From: Pseudomonas tensinigenes
GTDB lineage: Bacteria > Pseudomonadota > Gammaproteobacteria > Pseudomonadales > Pseudomonadaceae
Assembly: GCF_014268445.2 (NCBI RefSeq)
Contig: NZ_CP077089.1
Span: forward strand, 1,977,501-2,041,500
DNA length: 64,000 bases
Direction: 5' to 3'
A model generated the notes under the pieces. It was not told the DNA's origin, made no database searches, and saw only the letters and a program-made list of their open reading frames with translations. Both the position numbers and the translations under genes were made by a program. This document shows positions 8,079 through 16,650 of this stretch, in pieces (within the stretch, counting starts at the first letter, position 1; each line of letters begins with the position of its first letter).

Positions 8079-8094
8079 TGGTCTGCAAATTGCT
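8079..8094 (+). promoter_or_regulatory. Sigma-54 promoter of flgF operon
   Basis: TGGTCTGCAAATTGCT has the invariant GG-N10-GC spacing, a perfect -12 TTGCT and a degenerate -24 (TGGTCTG against TGGCACG). It ends 56 bp before the flgF GTG. In P. aeruginosa, flgFGHIJKL is RpoN- and FleR-dependent, which supports the assignment. Confidence 0.65.
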
Positions 8095-8150
8095 TATGGC
8101 TCAGCAGTACAGCGGTGGGCGGCAAACGTCCGGCATGCAGAGGAAAGAGT

Positions 8151-8891
8151 GTGGACAAGTACCTTTATGTGGCAATGACCGGCGCCAGCCAGAATGCGCT
8201 GGCGCAAAAGGCGCATGCCAACAACCTGGCGAACATCTCCACCAACGGTTTTCAGCGCGACCTGGAGCAGGCGCGTTCGATGCCGGTGTTCGGCGACAGC
8301 TTTCCGGCGCGTGCGTTTGCCATGAGCGAACGGCCCGCCACCGACTTCACCCCAGGCTCGCTGGTGCAGACCGGTCGTGACCTCGATGTCGCGGTGACCG
8401 GCAACGGTTTCATTGCCGTGCAGAACCCTAACGGCGGCGAAAGCTACGTGCGCACCGGCAGCCTCAACGTCGACGCCCTCGGCGTTCTGCGCGCCGGCAA
8501 CGGCATGCCGGTGATCGGCAACGGCGGTCCGATCGCCGTGCCGCCCGAGCAGCAGATCGAAGTCGGTGAAGACGGCACCATCAGTATTCGTGCGATGGGC
8601 GAAGGCCCGCGCGTCATGGCGGAAGTCGACCGGATCAAACTGGTCAACCCGGACATCAAGAACATGAACAAGGGCCTCGACGGCTCGATCTACACCAAGG
8701 ATGGCCAGCCGGCGCAGGCTGATGCCAACGTCAAGCTGGTGTCGGGTTTCCTCGAGTCGAGCAACGTCAATGCAGTGGAAGAGATGACCTCGGTGCTGGC
8801 ATTGGCCAAGCAGTTCGAGTTGCACGTCAAGATGATGAACACCGCCAAAGACGACGACCAGGCCATGGCTCGGGTCTTGCAGATCAGCTAA
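8151..8891 (+). CDS. flgF: Flagellar basal-body rod protein FlgF
   Basis: This 246-aa proximal-rod protein has the flg_bb_rod motif near the N-terminus (NALAQKAHANNLANISTNGFQRD) and the C-terminal SNVNAVEEMTSVLALAKQFELHVKMM, the paired helices shared by all axial proteins. GTG 8151 is chosen because AGGAAAG precedes it directly and the product then begins MDKYLYVAMTGASQN, as expected for FlgF. An open frame extending 100 codons upstream has no such support and crosses a REP and the promoter. It is the first gene of flgFGHIJKL. Confidence 0.95.
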   Translation: MDKYLYVAMTGASQNALAQKAHANNLANISTNGFQRDLEQARSMPVFGDSFPARAFAMSERPATDFTPGSLVQTGRDLDVAVTGNGFIAVQNPNGGESYVRTGSLNVDALGVLRAGNGMPVIGNGGPIAVPPEQQIEVGEDGTISIRAMGEGPRVMAEVDRIKLVNPDIKNMNKGLDGSIYTKDGQPAQADANVKLVSGFLESSNVNAVEEMTSVLALAKQFELHVKMMNTAKDDDQAMARVLQIS

Positions 8892-8936
8892 TTATCAGAA
8901 CGTCGCGCCGAAAAACAGGCGCACGAGGAGAATCGA

Positions 8937-9722
8937 ATGCTTCCGGCTCTATGGGTTGCCAAAACCGGTCTGTCCGCCCAGGACACCAACCTGACCACCA
9001 TTTCCAACAACCTGGCAAACGTGTCGACCACGGGTTTCAAACGTGATCGCGCCGAGTTCCAGGACTTGCTGTATCAGATCAAGCGTCAGCCAGGCGCTCA
9101 GTCGACCCAGGACAGCGAACTGCCGTCGGGTCTGCAACTGGGTACCGGTGTGCGCATCGTCGGCACCCAGAAAAACTTCACCGCCGGCAGCCTGCAAACC
9201 ACTGAGCAGCCGCTGGACATGGCCATCGACGGTCGCGGTTTCTTCCAGATTCTGCAGCCAGACGGCACCACGTCCTACACCCGTGACGGTACCTTCCACC
9301 TCGATTCCAACGGCCAGATCGTCAACGCCAGCGGTTTCGCTCTGGAACCGGCCATCGTCATTCCGAACGATGCCCAGACCTTCACCGTCGGCCGTGACGG
9401 CACGGTGTCCATCACTGTCGCTGGCAACGCCGCGTCTCAGGTGATCGGCAATCTGCAAACCGCCGACTTCATCAACCCGGCCGGTCTGCAAGCCGTGGGC
9501 AACAACCTGTTCCTGGAAACCGCCGCTTCCGGCGCGCCGCAAGTCGGCACCCCGGGTCTGGCCGGTTTCGGTACCACCCTGCAGAACACCCTGGAAACCT
9601 CCAACGTCAGCACTGTTGAAGAGATGGTCAACATGATCACCACTCAGCGCGCTTACGAGATGAACTCCAAGGTGATCTCCACCGCTGACCAGATGCTCTC
9701 GTTCGTAACGCAGAATCTGTAA
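8937..9722 (+). CDS. flgG: Flagellar distal rod protein FlgG
   Basis: This 261-aa protein builds the distal rod through the P and L rings. It opens MLPALWVAKTGLSAQDTNLTTISNNLANVSTTGFKRDR, the classic axial-protein N-terminal helix. It has the FlgG-specific region GFKRDRAEFQDLLYQ (the segment setting rod straightness), and ends TSNVSTVEEMVNMITTQRAYEMNSKVISTADQML. The length is standard. An AGGAG site precedes ATG 8937. Confidence 0.98.
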   Translation: MLPALWVAKTGLSAQDTNLTTISNNLANVSTTGFKRDRAEFQDLLYQIKRQPGAQSTQDSELPSGLQLGTGVRIVGTQKNFTAGSLQTTEQPLDMAIDGRGFFQILQPDGTTSYTRDGTFHLDSNGQIVNASGFALEPAIVIPNDAQTFTVGRDGTVSITVAGNAASQVIGNLQTADFINPAGLQAVGNNLFLETAASGAPQVGTPGLAGFGTTLQNTLETSNVSTVEEMVNMITTQRAYEMNSKVISTADQMLSFVTQNL

Positions 9723-9774
9723 TCAAGTCTATGAGGCGGCCATGAGGTCGCCTGCAACACCGTGAGGTAGGGTC

Positions 9775-10470
9775 ATGAATCGCTTTGTATCTGTTCTGGC
9801 ATTGAGTGGGGTCGTCTCGCTCGCGGGCTGCGTCGCCCCGACGCCCAAGCCCAATGACCCTTACTACGCCCCGGTGTTGCCGCGCACGCCGTTGCCGGCA
9901 GCGGCCAATAACGGCTCGATCTATCAGGCCGGTTTCGAGCAGAACCTGTACAGCGACCGCAAGGCTTTCCGGGTTGGTGACATCATCACCATCACCCTGA
10001 ATGAGCGCACACAGGCGAGCAAGAACGCCAACTCGCAGATGGACAAGAACAGCGATAACAGTGTCGGTCTGACTTCGTTGTTCGGCTCCAGCCTGACCAC
10101 CAACAATCCGATTGGTGGCGGTGACCTGAGTCTGAACGCCGGCTATAGCGCCGACCGCTCGACCAAGGGCGACGCCAAGTCCGGGCAGAGCAACAGCCTG
10201 ACCGGTTCGATCACCGTGACCGTCGCTGACGTGCTGCCCAACGGCATCATCGCCGTGCGGGGCGAGAAGTGGCTGACGCTGAACACCGGTGACGAACTGG
10301 TGCGCATCGCCGGCCTGGTACGCGCCGATGACATCGCCACGGACAACACCGTGTCGTCGACCCGGGTCGCCGATGCACGCATCACCTACTCGGGTACCGG
10401 CGCATTTGCCGATACGAGTCAGCCAGGCTGGTTCGACCGTTTCTTCCTCAGCCCGCTGTTCCCTTTCTAG
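9775..10470 (+). CDS. flgH: Flagellar L-ring lipoprotein FlgH
   Basis: This 231-aa outer-membrane lipoprotein forms the L ring. The signal peptide [19 protein letters not shown] ends in lipobox LAGC with Cys19 as the lipidation site. FlgH signatures include [48 protein letters not shown] and the C-terminal [13 protein letters not shown]...GWFDRFF. The stop is directly adjacent to the flgI start. Confidence 0.97.
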   Translation: MNRFVSVLALSGVVSLAGCVAPTPKPNDPYYAPVLPRTPLPAAANNGSIYQAGFEQNLYSDRKAFRVGDIITITLNERTQASKNANSQMDKNSDNSVGLTSLFGSSLTTNNPIGGGDLSLNAGYSADRSTKGDAKSGQSNSLTGSITVTVADVLPNGIIAVRGEKWLTLNTGDELVRIAGLVRADDIATDNTVSSTRVADARITYSGTGAFADTSQPGWFDRFFLSPLFPF

Positions 10471-11586
10471 GTGGCTACGTTGAATCTGAAAAGCTTCATG
10501 CTGGCGGCGACCCTGATGTCCGCCGCTTTTGCTGCCCACGCCGAGCGGCTGAAAGATATCGCCAGCATTTCCGGCGTGCGTTCCAACCAGTTGATCGGTT
10601 ACGGCCTGGTGGTCGGGCTTAACGGCACCGGCGACCAGACGACGCAAACCCCGTTCACCCTGCAGACCTTCAACAACATGCTCTCGCAGTTCGGCATCAA
10701 GGTGCCGCCGGGATCGGGCAACGTGCAGTTGAAAAACGTCGCGGCGGTGTCGATCAGTGCCGATTTGCCGGCGTTCGCCAAACCCGGTCAGCAGGTCGAT
10801 ATCACCGTGTCCTCGATCGGTAACTCCAAGAGCTTGCGCGGCGGCACCTTGTTGCTGACCCCGCTCAAGGGTATCGACGGCAACGTCTACGCGGTCGCTC
10901 AGGGCAACCTGGTGGTTGGCGGTTTCGATGCCGAAGGGCGTGACGGTTCGAAGATCACCGTCAACGTTCCGTCGGCCGGTCGTATCCCGGGCGGTGCCTC
11001 GGTGGAGCGCTCGGTGCCGAGCGGTTTCAACCAGGGCAACAGCCTGACGCTGAACCTCAATCGCTCCGACTTCACCACTGCCAAACGTATCGTCGACAAG
11101 ATCAACGACATGCTCGGCCCAGGCGTCGCGCAAGCCATCGACGGCGGTTCGATCCGTGTCACTGCGCCGCTCGATCCGAGTCAGCGCGTCGACTACTTGT
11201 CGATCCTGGAAAACCTCGAAGTCGATCCGGGTCAGGCGGTGGCGAAAGTCATCATCAACTCGCGTACCGGTACCATCGTCATCGGCCAGAACGTGAAAGT
11301 GTCGCCAGCCGCCGTGACCCACGGCAGCCTGACCGTGACCATCACCGAAGACCCGATCGTCAGCCAGCCGGGCCCTCTGTCCAATGGTCAGACGGCTGTT
11401 GTGCCGCGCTCGCGGGTGAATGCCGAGCAGGAAGCCAAACCGATGTTCAAGTTCGGCCCGGGCACCACCCTCGACGAGATCGTGCGGGCGGTGAACCAGG
11501 TCGGCGCGGCACCGGGTGACTTGATGGCGATTCTCGAAGCCTTGAAGCAGGCCGGCGCGTTGCAAGCCGACCTTATCGTGATCTGA
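10471..11586 (+). CDS. flgI: Flagellar P-ring protein FlgI
   Basis: This 371-aa periplasmic protein forms the P ring in the peptidoglycan layer. It has a Sec signal peptide of about 24 residues ending FAAHA before [31 protein letters not shown], the invariant FlgI opening. Two Cys found in enterobacterial FlgI are not visible. The frame is taken from GTG 10471 immediately after the flgH stop. The ribosome site is poor, and TTG at codon 4 or ATG at codon 10 are alternatives that leave the mature protein unchanged. Confidence 0.96.
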   Translation: MATLNLKSFMLAATLMSAAFAAHAERLKDIASISGVRSNQLIGYGLVVGLNGTGDQTTQTPFTLQTFNNMLSQFGIKVPPGSGNVQLKNVAAVSISADLPAFAKPGQQVDITVSSIGNSKSLRGGTLLLTPLKGIDGNVYAVAQGNLVVGGFDAEGRDGSKITVNVPSAGRIPGGASVERSVPSGFNQGNSLTLNLNRSDFTTAKRIVDKINDMLGPGVAQAIDGGSIRVTAPLDPSQRVDYLSILENLEVDPGQAVAKVIINSRTGTIVIGQNVKVSPAAVTHGSLTVTITEDPIVSQPGPLSNGQTAVVPRSRVNAEQEAKPMFKFGPGTTLDEIVRAVNQVGAAPGDLMAILEALKQAGALQADLIVI

Positions 11587-11597
11587 GGCCGACCGTT

Positions 11598-12890
11598 ATG
11601 GATATGCGCAAAAGCGGTCTGGTCAGCAGCAGCGATTCGGGTTCCTACTCGGACCTCAATCGCCTGAACCAACTCAAGGTCGGCGACAAGAACAGCGATG
11701 CGAACCTGCGCAAAGTGGCGCAGGAATTCGAGTCGCTGTTCCTCGGCGAAATGCTCAAATCGATGCGCTCGGCGACCAACGCCTTGGGTGAAGACAATCC
11801 GCTGAACACGCCGGCGGCCAAGCAGTATCAGGAAATGTACGACCAGCAACTGGCCGTTTCCATGTCCCGCGAGGGCGGTGGTATTGGCCTTGCCGACGTG
11901 CTGATGCGGCAGATGTCGAAGAACAAACCGCTGGCGCCGGGCGAAGCCGCTGCCGCGTCCGCGGCCAAGCAGGAAGAGGCCAAGGCAAAAGCTGCGGCCG
12001 TGGTCACACCGGTTGCCGCTGGCACCGTTGCCACCAACGGCCCGTTGTCGCGCCTCAATGGCGAGCGCCCGTTGTGGGCGTCTCGTTCGGTGAATGCGCC
12101 GAACACGCAACTCGCTCATCGCAATGACATGGAAATGATCAACCAGCGTCGTCTGGCCTTGCCGCCGAAACTGGCTGATCGTTTGCTGGCCGGGCTAGTG
12201 CCGTCGGCCACACCGGCAGTCGCAACGCAATTGCCGCAGCGCGCCACGACCGCAGCCACGACCGGTGCCGGGCCGCTGTACAACGGCGACTGGCTGGCGC
12301 GCGCCGAGGGCGAAAAAGCCTCTGGCGGCCAGATGCAGGTCTACGGTCGTGCCATGGCGCAGATTCCGCTCGCGCCGGCGAAGAAAGCCTTCAGTTCCGC
12401 CGACGAGTTCGTCAACACCATGCTGCCGATGGCCAAGGAAGCTGCCGACCGCATCGGCGTCGATCCGCGTTATCTGGTGGCGCAGGCTGCGTTGGAAACC
12501 GGTTGGGGCAAGTCGGTCATGCGCGCCCAGGATGGCAGTAGCAGCCACAACCTGTTCGGCATCAAGGCGAGCAGCAACTGGAAGGGCGATTCGGCCCGGG
12601 CGATCACCAGCGAGTTCCGCAATGGCGCGATGGTCAAGGAGACGGCCGAGTTCCGTTCCTATGCCTCGTACAAGGACAGCTTCCACGATCTGGTGACTTT
12701 GCTGCAGTCCAATAATCGCTATCAAGATGTCGTGAAGTCTGCCGATAACCCAGAACAGTTTGTACGCGAGTTGCAAAAGGCCGGTTACGCCACCGACCCG
12801 AACTACGCAAGCAAGATTTCGCAGATTGCCAGGCAGATGAACAGTTTCCAAAACTACGCTGCGGCGGGTGTCTCCACCACGCCTTTATAA
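11598..12890 (+). CDS. flgJ: Peptidoglycan hydrolase and rod cap FlgJ
   Basis: This 430-aa bifunctional protein has an N-terminal rod-cap domain (about 35-110, with FESLFLGEMLKSMRSA). A long Ala/Pro/Thr-rich linker (about 110-265) connects it to a C-terminal glucosaminidase domain (about 268-425) with probable catalytic Glu300 in AALETGWGKS. The hydrolase opens the murein for rod passage. It is over 100 residues longer than the enterobacterial protein, mostly from the linker. It lies 11 bp after flgI. Confidence 0.95.
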   Translation: MDMRKSGLVSSSDSGSYSDLNRLNQLKVGDKNSDANLRKVAQEFESLFLGEMLKSMRSATNALGEDNPLNTPAAKQYQEMYDQQLAVSMSREGGGIGLADVLMRQMSKNKPLAPGEAAAASAAKQEEAKAKAAAVVTPVAAGTVATNGPLSRLNGERPLWASRSVNAPNTQLAHRNDMEMINQRRLALPPKLADRLLAGLVPSATPAVATQLPQRATTAATTGAGPLYNGDWLARAEGEKASGGQMQVYGRAMAQIPLAPAKKAFSSADEFVNTMLPMAKEAADRIGVDPRYLVAQAALETGWGKSVMRAQDGSSSHNLFGIKASSNWKGDSARAITSEFRNGAMVKETAEFRSYASYKDSFHDLVTLLQSNNRYQDVVKSADNPEQFVRELQKAGYATDPNYASKISQIARQMNSFQNYAAAGVSTTPL

Positions 12891-12914
12891 GGCACAAGGT
12901 ATAAGGTCTGAACC

Positions 12915-14960
12915 ATGAGTTTGCTCAATATCGGGATGTCGGGACTGTCGGCCAGCCAGTCCTCTTTGGCTACGACAGGCAACAACATTGCCAACGTCGA
13001 CACCGCCGGTTATTCACGTCAGCAAACCGTGCAGGGCACCAAATCCTCGCAACAGTACGGCAGCGTTTTCATCGGCACGGGTACAACCCTGGCTGACGTG
13101 CGTCGGGTGTACAACTCCTACCTGGAATCCCAGCTGCACACGGCGACCTCGCTCAACAGCGAAGCGGCCTCGTACCTGGCTCAGGCCACGCCGCTGGACT
13201 CCATGCTGTCCGACACCAACACCGGCCTCACCGGTGTACTGCAAAAATTCTTCACCTCGATGCAGGGCGTTTCGACGTCTGCGACCGATGACACCTCGCG
13301 TCAATCGGTGCTGACCGGTGCGCAGGCGCTGACCAGCCGTTTCAACTCGATCGCCAAACAGCTCAACGACCAGAACACCACCATCAATGGCAGCCTTGGC
13401 GACATGGCAGCCCAGGTGAACAAACTGGCCACCTCGATTGCCAACCTGAACCAGAAGATCGGCGAGATCTCCACCAGTGGTGGGGCGCCGAACGATCTGC
13501 TCGACAGCCGTAACGAAGCCGTGCGCCAGTTGTCCGAGCTGACCGGCGCGCAGGTCGTCGAGCGTGGCACCAGCTTCGACATCTACGTCGGCAGCGGCCA
13601 GCCACTGGTCATAGGCAACTCCGCCAATTCCCTGAGCACTGTGCCGCTCAAGGATGACCCATCGCGCATGGGCATCCAGATGGATCGCGGTTCGAGCACC
13701 ATCGACATCACCTCGGTGATCAGCGGTGGCGAAATCGGTGGTCTGCTGACCTATCGCAAAGAAGTTCTCGATCCGTCGCTCAACGAACTGGGCCGAGTGG
13801 CGCTGGTGATCGCCGATCAGATCAACAGCCAGCAAGCCCAGGGCATCGACAAGAACGGTGACTTCGGCGCCGCGATTTTCAACAACATCAACAGTGCCGC
13901 GCTGATCAGCCAGCGCAGCATCGCGAAGGATGGCAACAGCGCAGGCTCGGGCAACCTCGATGTCACCATCAAGGACACCGGCAAGCTGACCACCAGCGAT
14001 TATCAGGTGACGTTCACCAGCGCCACCGACTACTCGGTCAAGCGTTCCGACGGCACCGATCTGGGCACCTTCAGCACCACCACCAATCCACCGCCAGTGA
14101 TCGACGGTTTCACCCTCGCACTCAAGGGTGGGGCGTTGAGCGCCGGTGACAGCTTCAAAGTGACGCCGACCCGCAATGCCGCCGCGAGCATCCAGACGGT
14201 GCTCACCGATCCGAAGAAAGTCGCTGCGGCCGGTCCGTTGACCGGTGTGGCCAGCGCTGCCGGCCTGGGGACTTACACGCAGCCGACGCTCAGCGACAAG
14301 ATCGATATCTACAACCCGACTGCCCAGGCTGACATGCAGGCGGCACTGAAGAATTCGACGCCGGTCAAACTGGTGTTTGGTGACGTCACGGGCGGCAGCC
14401 AGTCTTACAAATTTGTGGATGCCAAGGGCGGCCTCATCAGCAGCGGCACTATCGTTCCCGGTCAAACGAACACGCTGGACCTGAAAGTCGGCATCGTCGA
14501 TGCCAGCGGTAACCCGGTGCTGGACACCAGCGTCACGCCGAACGTACAGAAAACCTTCACCGTGCAGACCACCGTCGGCGGCACGCCGAAGTCGGGCGAG
14601 TCCTTCACCATGAATCTGACCGGTGCGGCGTCTTCGGACAACCGCAACGCGCAATCGCTGGTCGCCCTGCAAACCAAGCAGACCATCGACACCGGTTCGG
14701 CCAGCAAGGGCATCAGCCTGACTGACGGCTACAACAAGCTGGTGACCAACGTCGGCACCAAGACCGCTCAAGGCAAGTCCGACAGCACCGCGACCACAGC
14801 GATTCTGGACAATGCCAAAGGCGCCCGCGATTCGCTGTCCGGAGTCAACCTGGATGAAGAAACCGGCAACCTGGTCAAATACCAGCAGTACTACACAGCG
14901 TCTTCGCAGATCATCAAAGCTGCGCAGGAAACTTTCGCCACGCTGATCAACAGCCTTTAA
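12915..14960 (+). CDS. flgK: Hook-filament junction protein FlgK (HAP1)
   Basis: This 681-aa secreted axial protein is the first junction zone between hook and filament. It begins MSLLNIGMSGLSASQSSLATTGNNIANVDTAGYSRQ and ends DSLSGVNLDEETGNLVKYQQYYTASSQIIKAAQETFATLINSL, the diagnostic FlgK termini. The middle is an expanded, Ser/Thr/Gly-rich variable region. There is no signal peptide because it leaves through the flagellar export channel. A terminal AAGGTATAAGG-type site precedes ATG 12915. Confidence 0.98.
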   Translation: MSLLNIGMSGLSASQSSLATTGNNIANVDTAGYSRQQTVQGTKSSQQYGSVFIGTGTTLADVRRVYNSYLESQLHTATSLNSEAASYLAQATPLDSMLSDTNTGLTGVLQKFFTSMQGVSTSATDDTSRQSVLTGAQALTSRFNSIAKQLNDQNTTINGSLGDMAAQVNKLATSIANLNQKIGEISTSGGAPNDLLDSRNEAVRQLSELTGAQVVERGTSFDIYVGSGQPLVIGNSANSLSTVPLKDDPSRMGIQMDRGSSTIDITSVISGGEIGGLLTYRKEVLDPSLNELGRVALVIADQINSQQAQGIDKNGDFGAAIFNNINSAALISQRSIAKDGNSAGSGNLDVTIKDTGKLTTSDYQVTFTSATDYSVKRSDGTDLGTFSTTTNPPPVIDGFTLALKGGALSAGDSFKVTPTRNAAASIQTVLTDPKKVAAAGPLTGVASAAGLGTYTQPTLSDKIDIYNPTAQADMQAALKNSTPVKLVFGDVTGGSQSYKFVDAKGGLISSGTIVPGQTNTLDLKVGIVDASGNPVLDTSVTPNVQKTFTVQTTVGGTPKSGESFTMNLTGAASSDNRNAQSLVALQTKQTIDTGSASKGISLTDGYNKLVTNVGTKTAQGKSDSTATTAILDNAKGARDSLSGVNLDEETGNLVKYQQYYTASSQIIKAAQETFATLINSL

Positions 14961-14973
14961 GGAGTCGTAATTC

Positions 14974-16542
14974 ATGCGCATTTCCACCGCCCAGTATTAC
15001 GGCACGCAAGCGTCGGACTATCAGCGTAACTTCAACAAGGCTGTTGCCAGCGCCAGCGAGGCGAGCAGCCTGACGCGCATCAACACTGCCGCGGATGATC
15101 CGGTCGGTGCCGGTCGTTTGCTGCAACTGGGTCAGCAGGCGGCGATGCTGGATCAGTACAAGACCAACGTTGATACCACCAAAAGTGCGTTGACCGTGCA
15201 GGAGTCCACGCTGGACTCCATCACTACCGCACTGGCACGCGCCAAGGAACTTGCCCTGGCGGCCAACAACGGCACGGCCACCGACAAGGACCGCCAGGCT
15301 TACGCGTCGGAGCTCGGCCAGATCCAGCAACAAGTGCTGGGCCTGATGAACTCCAAGGATGCCAGCGGCAATTACCTGTTCTCCGGTTCGAAAACCGATA
15401 CCGCGCCGTACTCGCAGAATGCCGACGGCACCTACACCTACAACGGTGACCAGACCACGATCAATCTGGGCATTGGCGACGGCATGACGGTTGGCACCAA
15501 CACCACCGGTTGGGCCGCTTTCCAGCAGACCATCAATACCGCGCGCACCAACGTCACCATGACGGCGCCGGCCGTGGATGACGGCCGCGTTGTGCTGTCC
15601 AACGGTACGGTCGGCACTGCCGCCACCTATGATTCCAAATTCACTGCCGGCCAGCCGTACACCGTCAGCTTCCTCAGCAGCACCCAGCTGAAAATCACTG
15701 ATGCCCTGGGCAACGACGTGACCGCTGAAGCGAGCCAGAACGGTCTGGTCAGCAACAGCAGCGGTGCCAACCAGACGGTCAGTTTCCGTGGCGTCGACAT
15801 GAAGTTGAATATCAACTTGAAGACCGGCGACACCAACCCGGACGCGGTGATTGCCGGTCACAGCTTCCAGTTGTCGACCGCACCCGACTCGTTCACCACC
15901 ACGCGCAGCCCGGGCAACCCGTCGAGCGCGGTGATCACCGGTTCCAGCATCACTGATCAGGCTGCCTACACTGCGGCATTCCCGCAGGGCGGCGCCGTCC
16001 TCAAGTTCACCAGCGCCACCGCGTTCGATCTGTACGCAGCGCCGGTCACTGCCGACAGCAAACCCGTGTCCTCGGGCACTATCGTCGGTAACAACGCTAC
16101 CGCGGCGGGCGTCACGTTCGCACTCGGCGCTGCCCCGGCTGCCGGTGATCAGTTTTCGATCCAGCCGAACGACCACCAGACCCAGAACGTGCTCGACACC
16201 CTGGGCCAGATGATCACGGCGTTGAACACTCCGATCGATGGTGATCCGGTGGCCAAGCAGAAATTCCAGGGCGCGATGGAGGCGGGTATCGGCAACATCG
16301 ATGCGGCCAACAATCAAATCGGCAACGCAGTCACCGAGATCGGTGCCCGTGGTCAGGCTCTGGATATGCAAGCCATCACCAATGACAGCCTGAGCACCGC
16401 GAACACCACCACCCAAGGTTCGATCCGTGATTCGGATCCGGCCGAAGTGATGACTCGTCTGACCTTGCAGCAAACCATGTTGCAAGCTTCGCAACTGGCG
16501 TTCAGCAAGATCAGCCAGTTGGGTCTGTTCAACAAGATCTGA
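14974..16542 (+). CDS. flgL: Hook-filament junction protein FlgL (HAP3)
   Basis: This 522-aa second junction protein begins MRISTAQYYGTQASDYQRN and has the flagellin-like helix with RINTAADDPVGAGRLLQL. It ends in STANTTTQGSIRDSDPAEVMTRLTLQQTMLQASQLAFSKISQLGLFNKI, typical of FlgL. It has a large central insertion (about 180-400) with repeated Thr/Ser-rich strands, longer than enterobacterial FlgL (about 317 aa) but usual in Pseudomonas. It is the last gene of the flgF operon, followed by a GC-rich hairpin. Confidence 0.97.
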   Translation: MRISTAQYYGTQASDYQRNFNKAVASASEASSLTRINTAADDPVGAGRLLQLGQQAAMLDQYKTNVDTTKSALTVQESTLDSITTALARAKELALAANNGTATDKDRQAYASELGQIQQQVLGLMNSKDASGNYLFSGSKTDTAPYSQNADGTYTYNGDQTTINLGIGDGMTVGTNTTGWAAFQQTINTARTNVTMTAPAVDDGRVVLSNGTVGTAATYDSKFTAGQPYTVSFLSSTQLKITDALGNDVTAEASQNGLVSNSSGANQTVSFRGVDMKLNINLKTGDTNPDAVIAGHSFQLSTAPDSFTTTRSPGNPSSAVITGSSITDQAAYTAAFPQGGAVLKFTSATAFDLYAAPVTADSKPVSSGTIVGNNATAAGVTFALGAAPAAGDQFSIQPNDHQTQNVLDTLGQMITALNTPIDGDPVAKQKFQGAMEAGIGNIDAANNQIGNAVTEIGARGQALDMQAITNDSLSTANTTTQGSIRDSDPAEVMTRLTLQQTMLQASQLAFSKISQLGLFNKI

Positions 16543-16549
16543 CCGTCAG

Positions 16550-16570
16550 CGGGCGTGTAAGCGCCCGTTT
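16550..16570 (+). terminator. Possible terminator after flgL
   Basis: CGGGCG (16550-16555) pairs with CGCCCG (16562-16567), loop TGTAAG, followed by only TTT. It is a short stem with a poor T-run, so some read-through into the glycosyltransferase gene is likely. Confidence 0.4.
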
Positions 16571-16622
16571 GGCCTGCCCCTCAGTTATGTTTTTTAGCGG
16601 TTTCAAGGGCTCGCTTTTTCGA

Positions 16623-16649
16623 GCGGGCTCGTACCGCCTGTGAGCCCGC
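16623..16649 (+). promoter_or_regulatory. Stem-loop covering the ribosome site of the 1197-aa glycosyltransferase
   Basis: GCGGGCTC (16623-16630) and GAGCCCGC (16642-16649) form a perfect 8-bp stem with an 11-base loop ending one base before the GTG start at 16651. A competing smaller stem, GCTCG (16609-16613) with CGAGC (16620-16624), shares the first bases of the large one. The arrangement would hide the translation start. Its function is inferred only. Confidence 0.4.
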
Positions 16650-16650
16650 C

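Noticed and set aside
9637..11565. Very long open frame on the minus strand opposite flgG-flgI
   Set aside because: It mirrors the codon structure of strong flg genes in GC-rich DNA, has Arg/His/Gln-rich composition and no ribosome site. Similar antisense frames occur opposite flgK, flgL, fliF, fliI and fliM.
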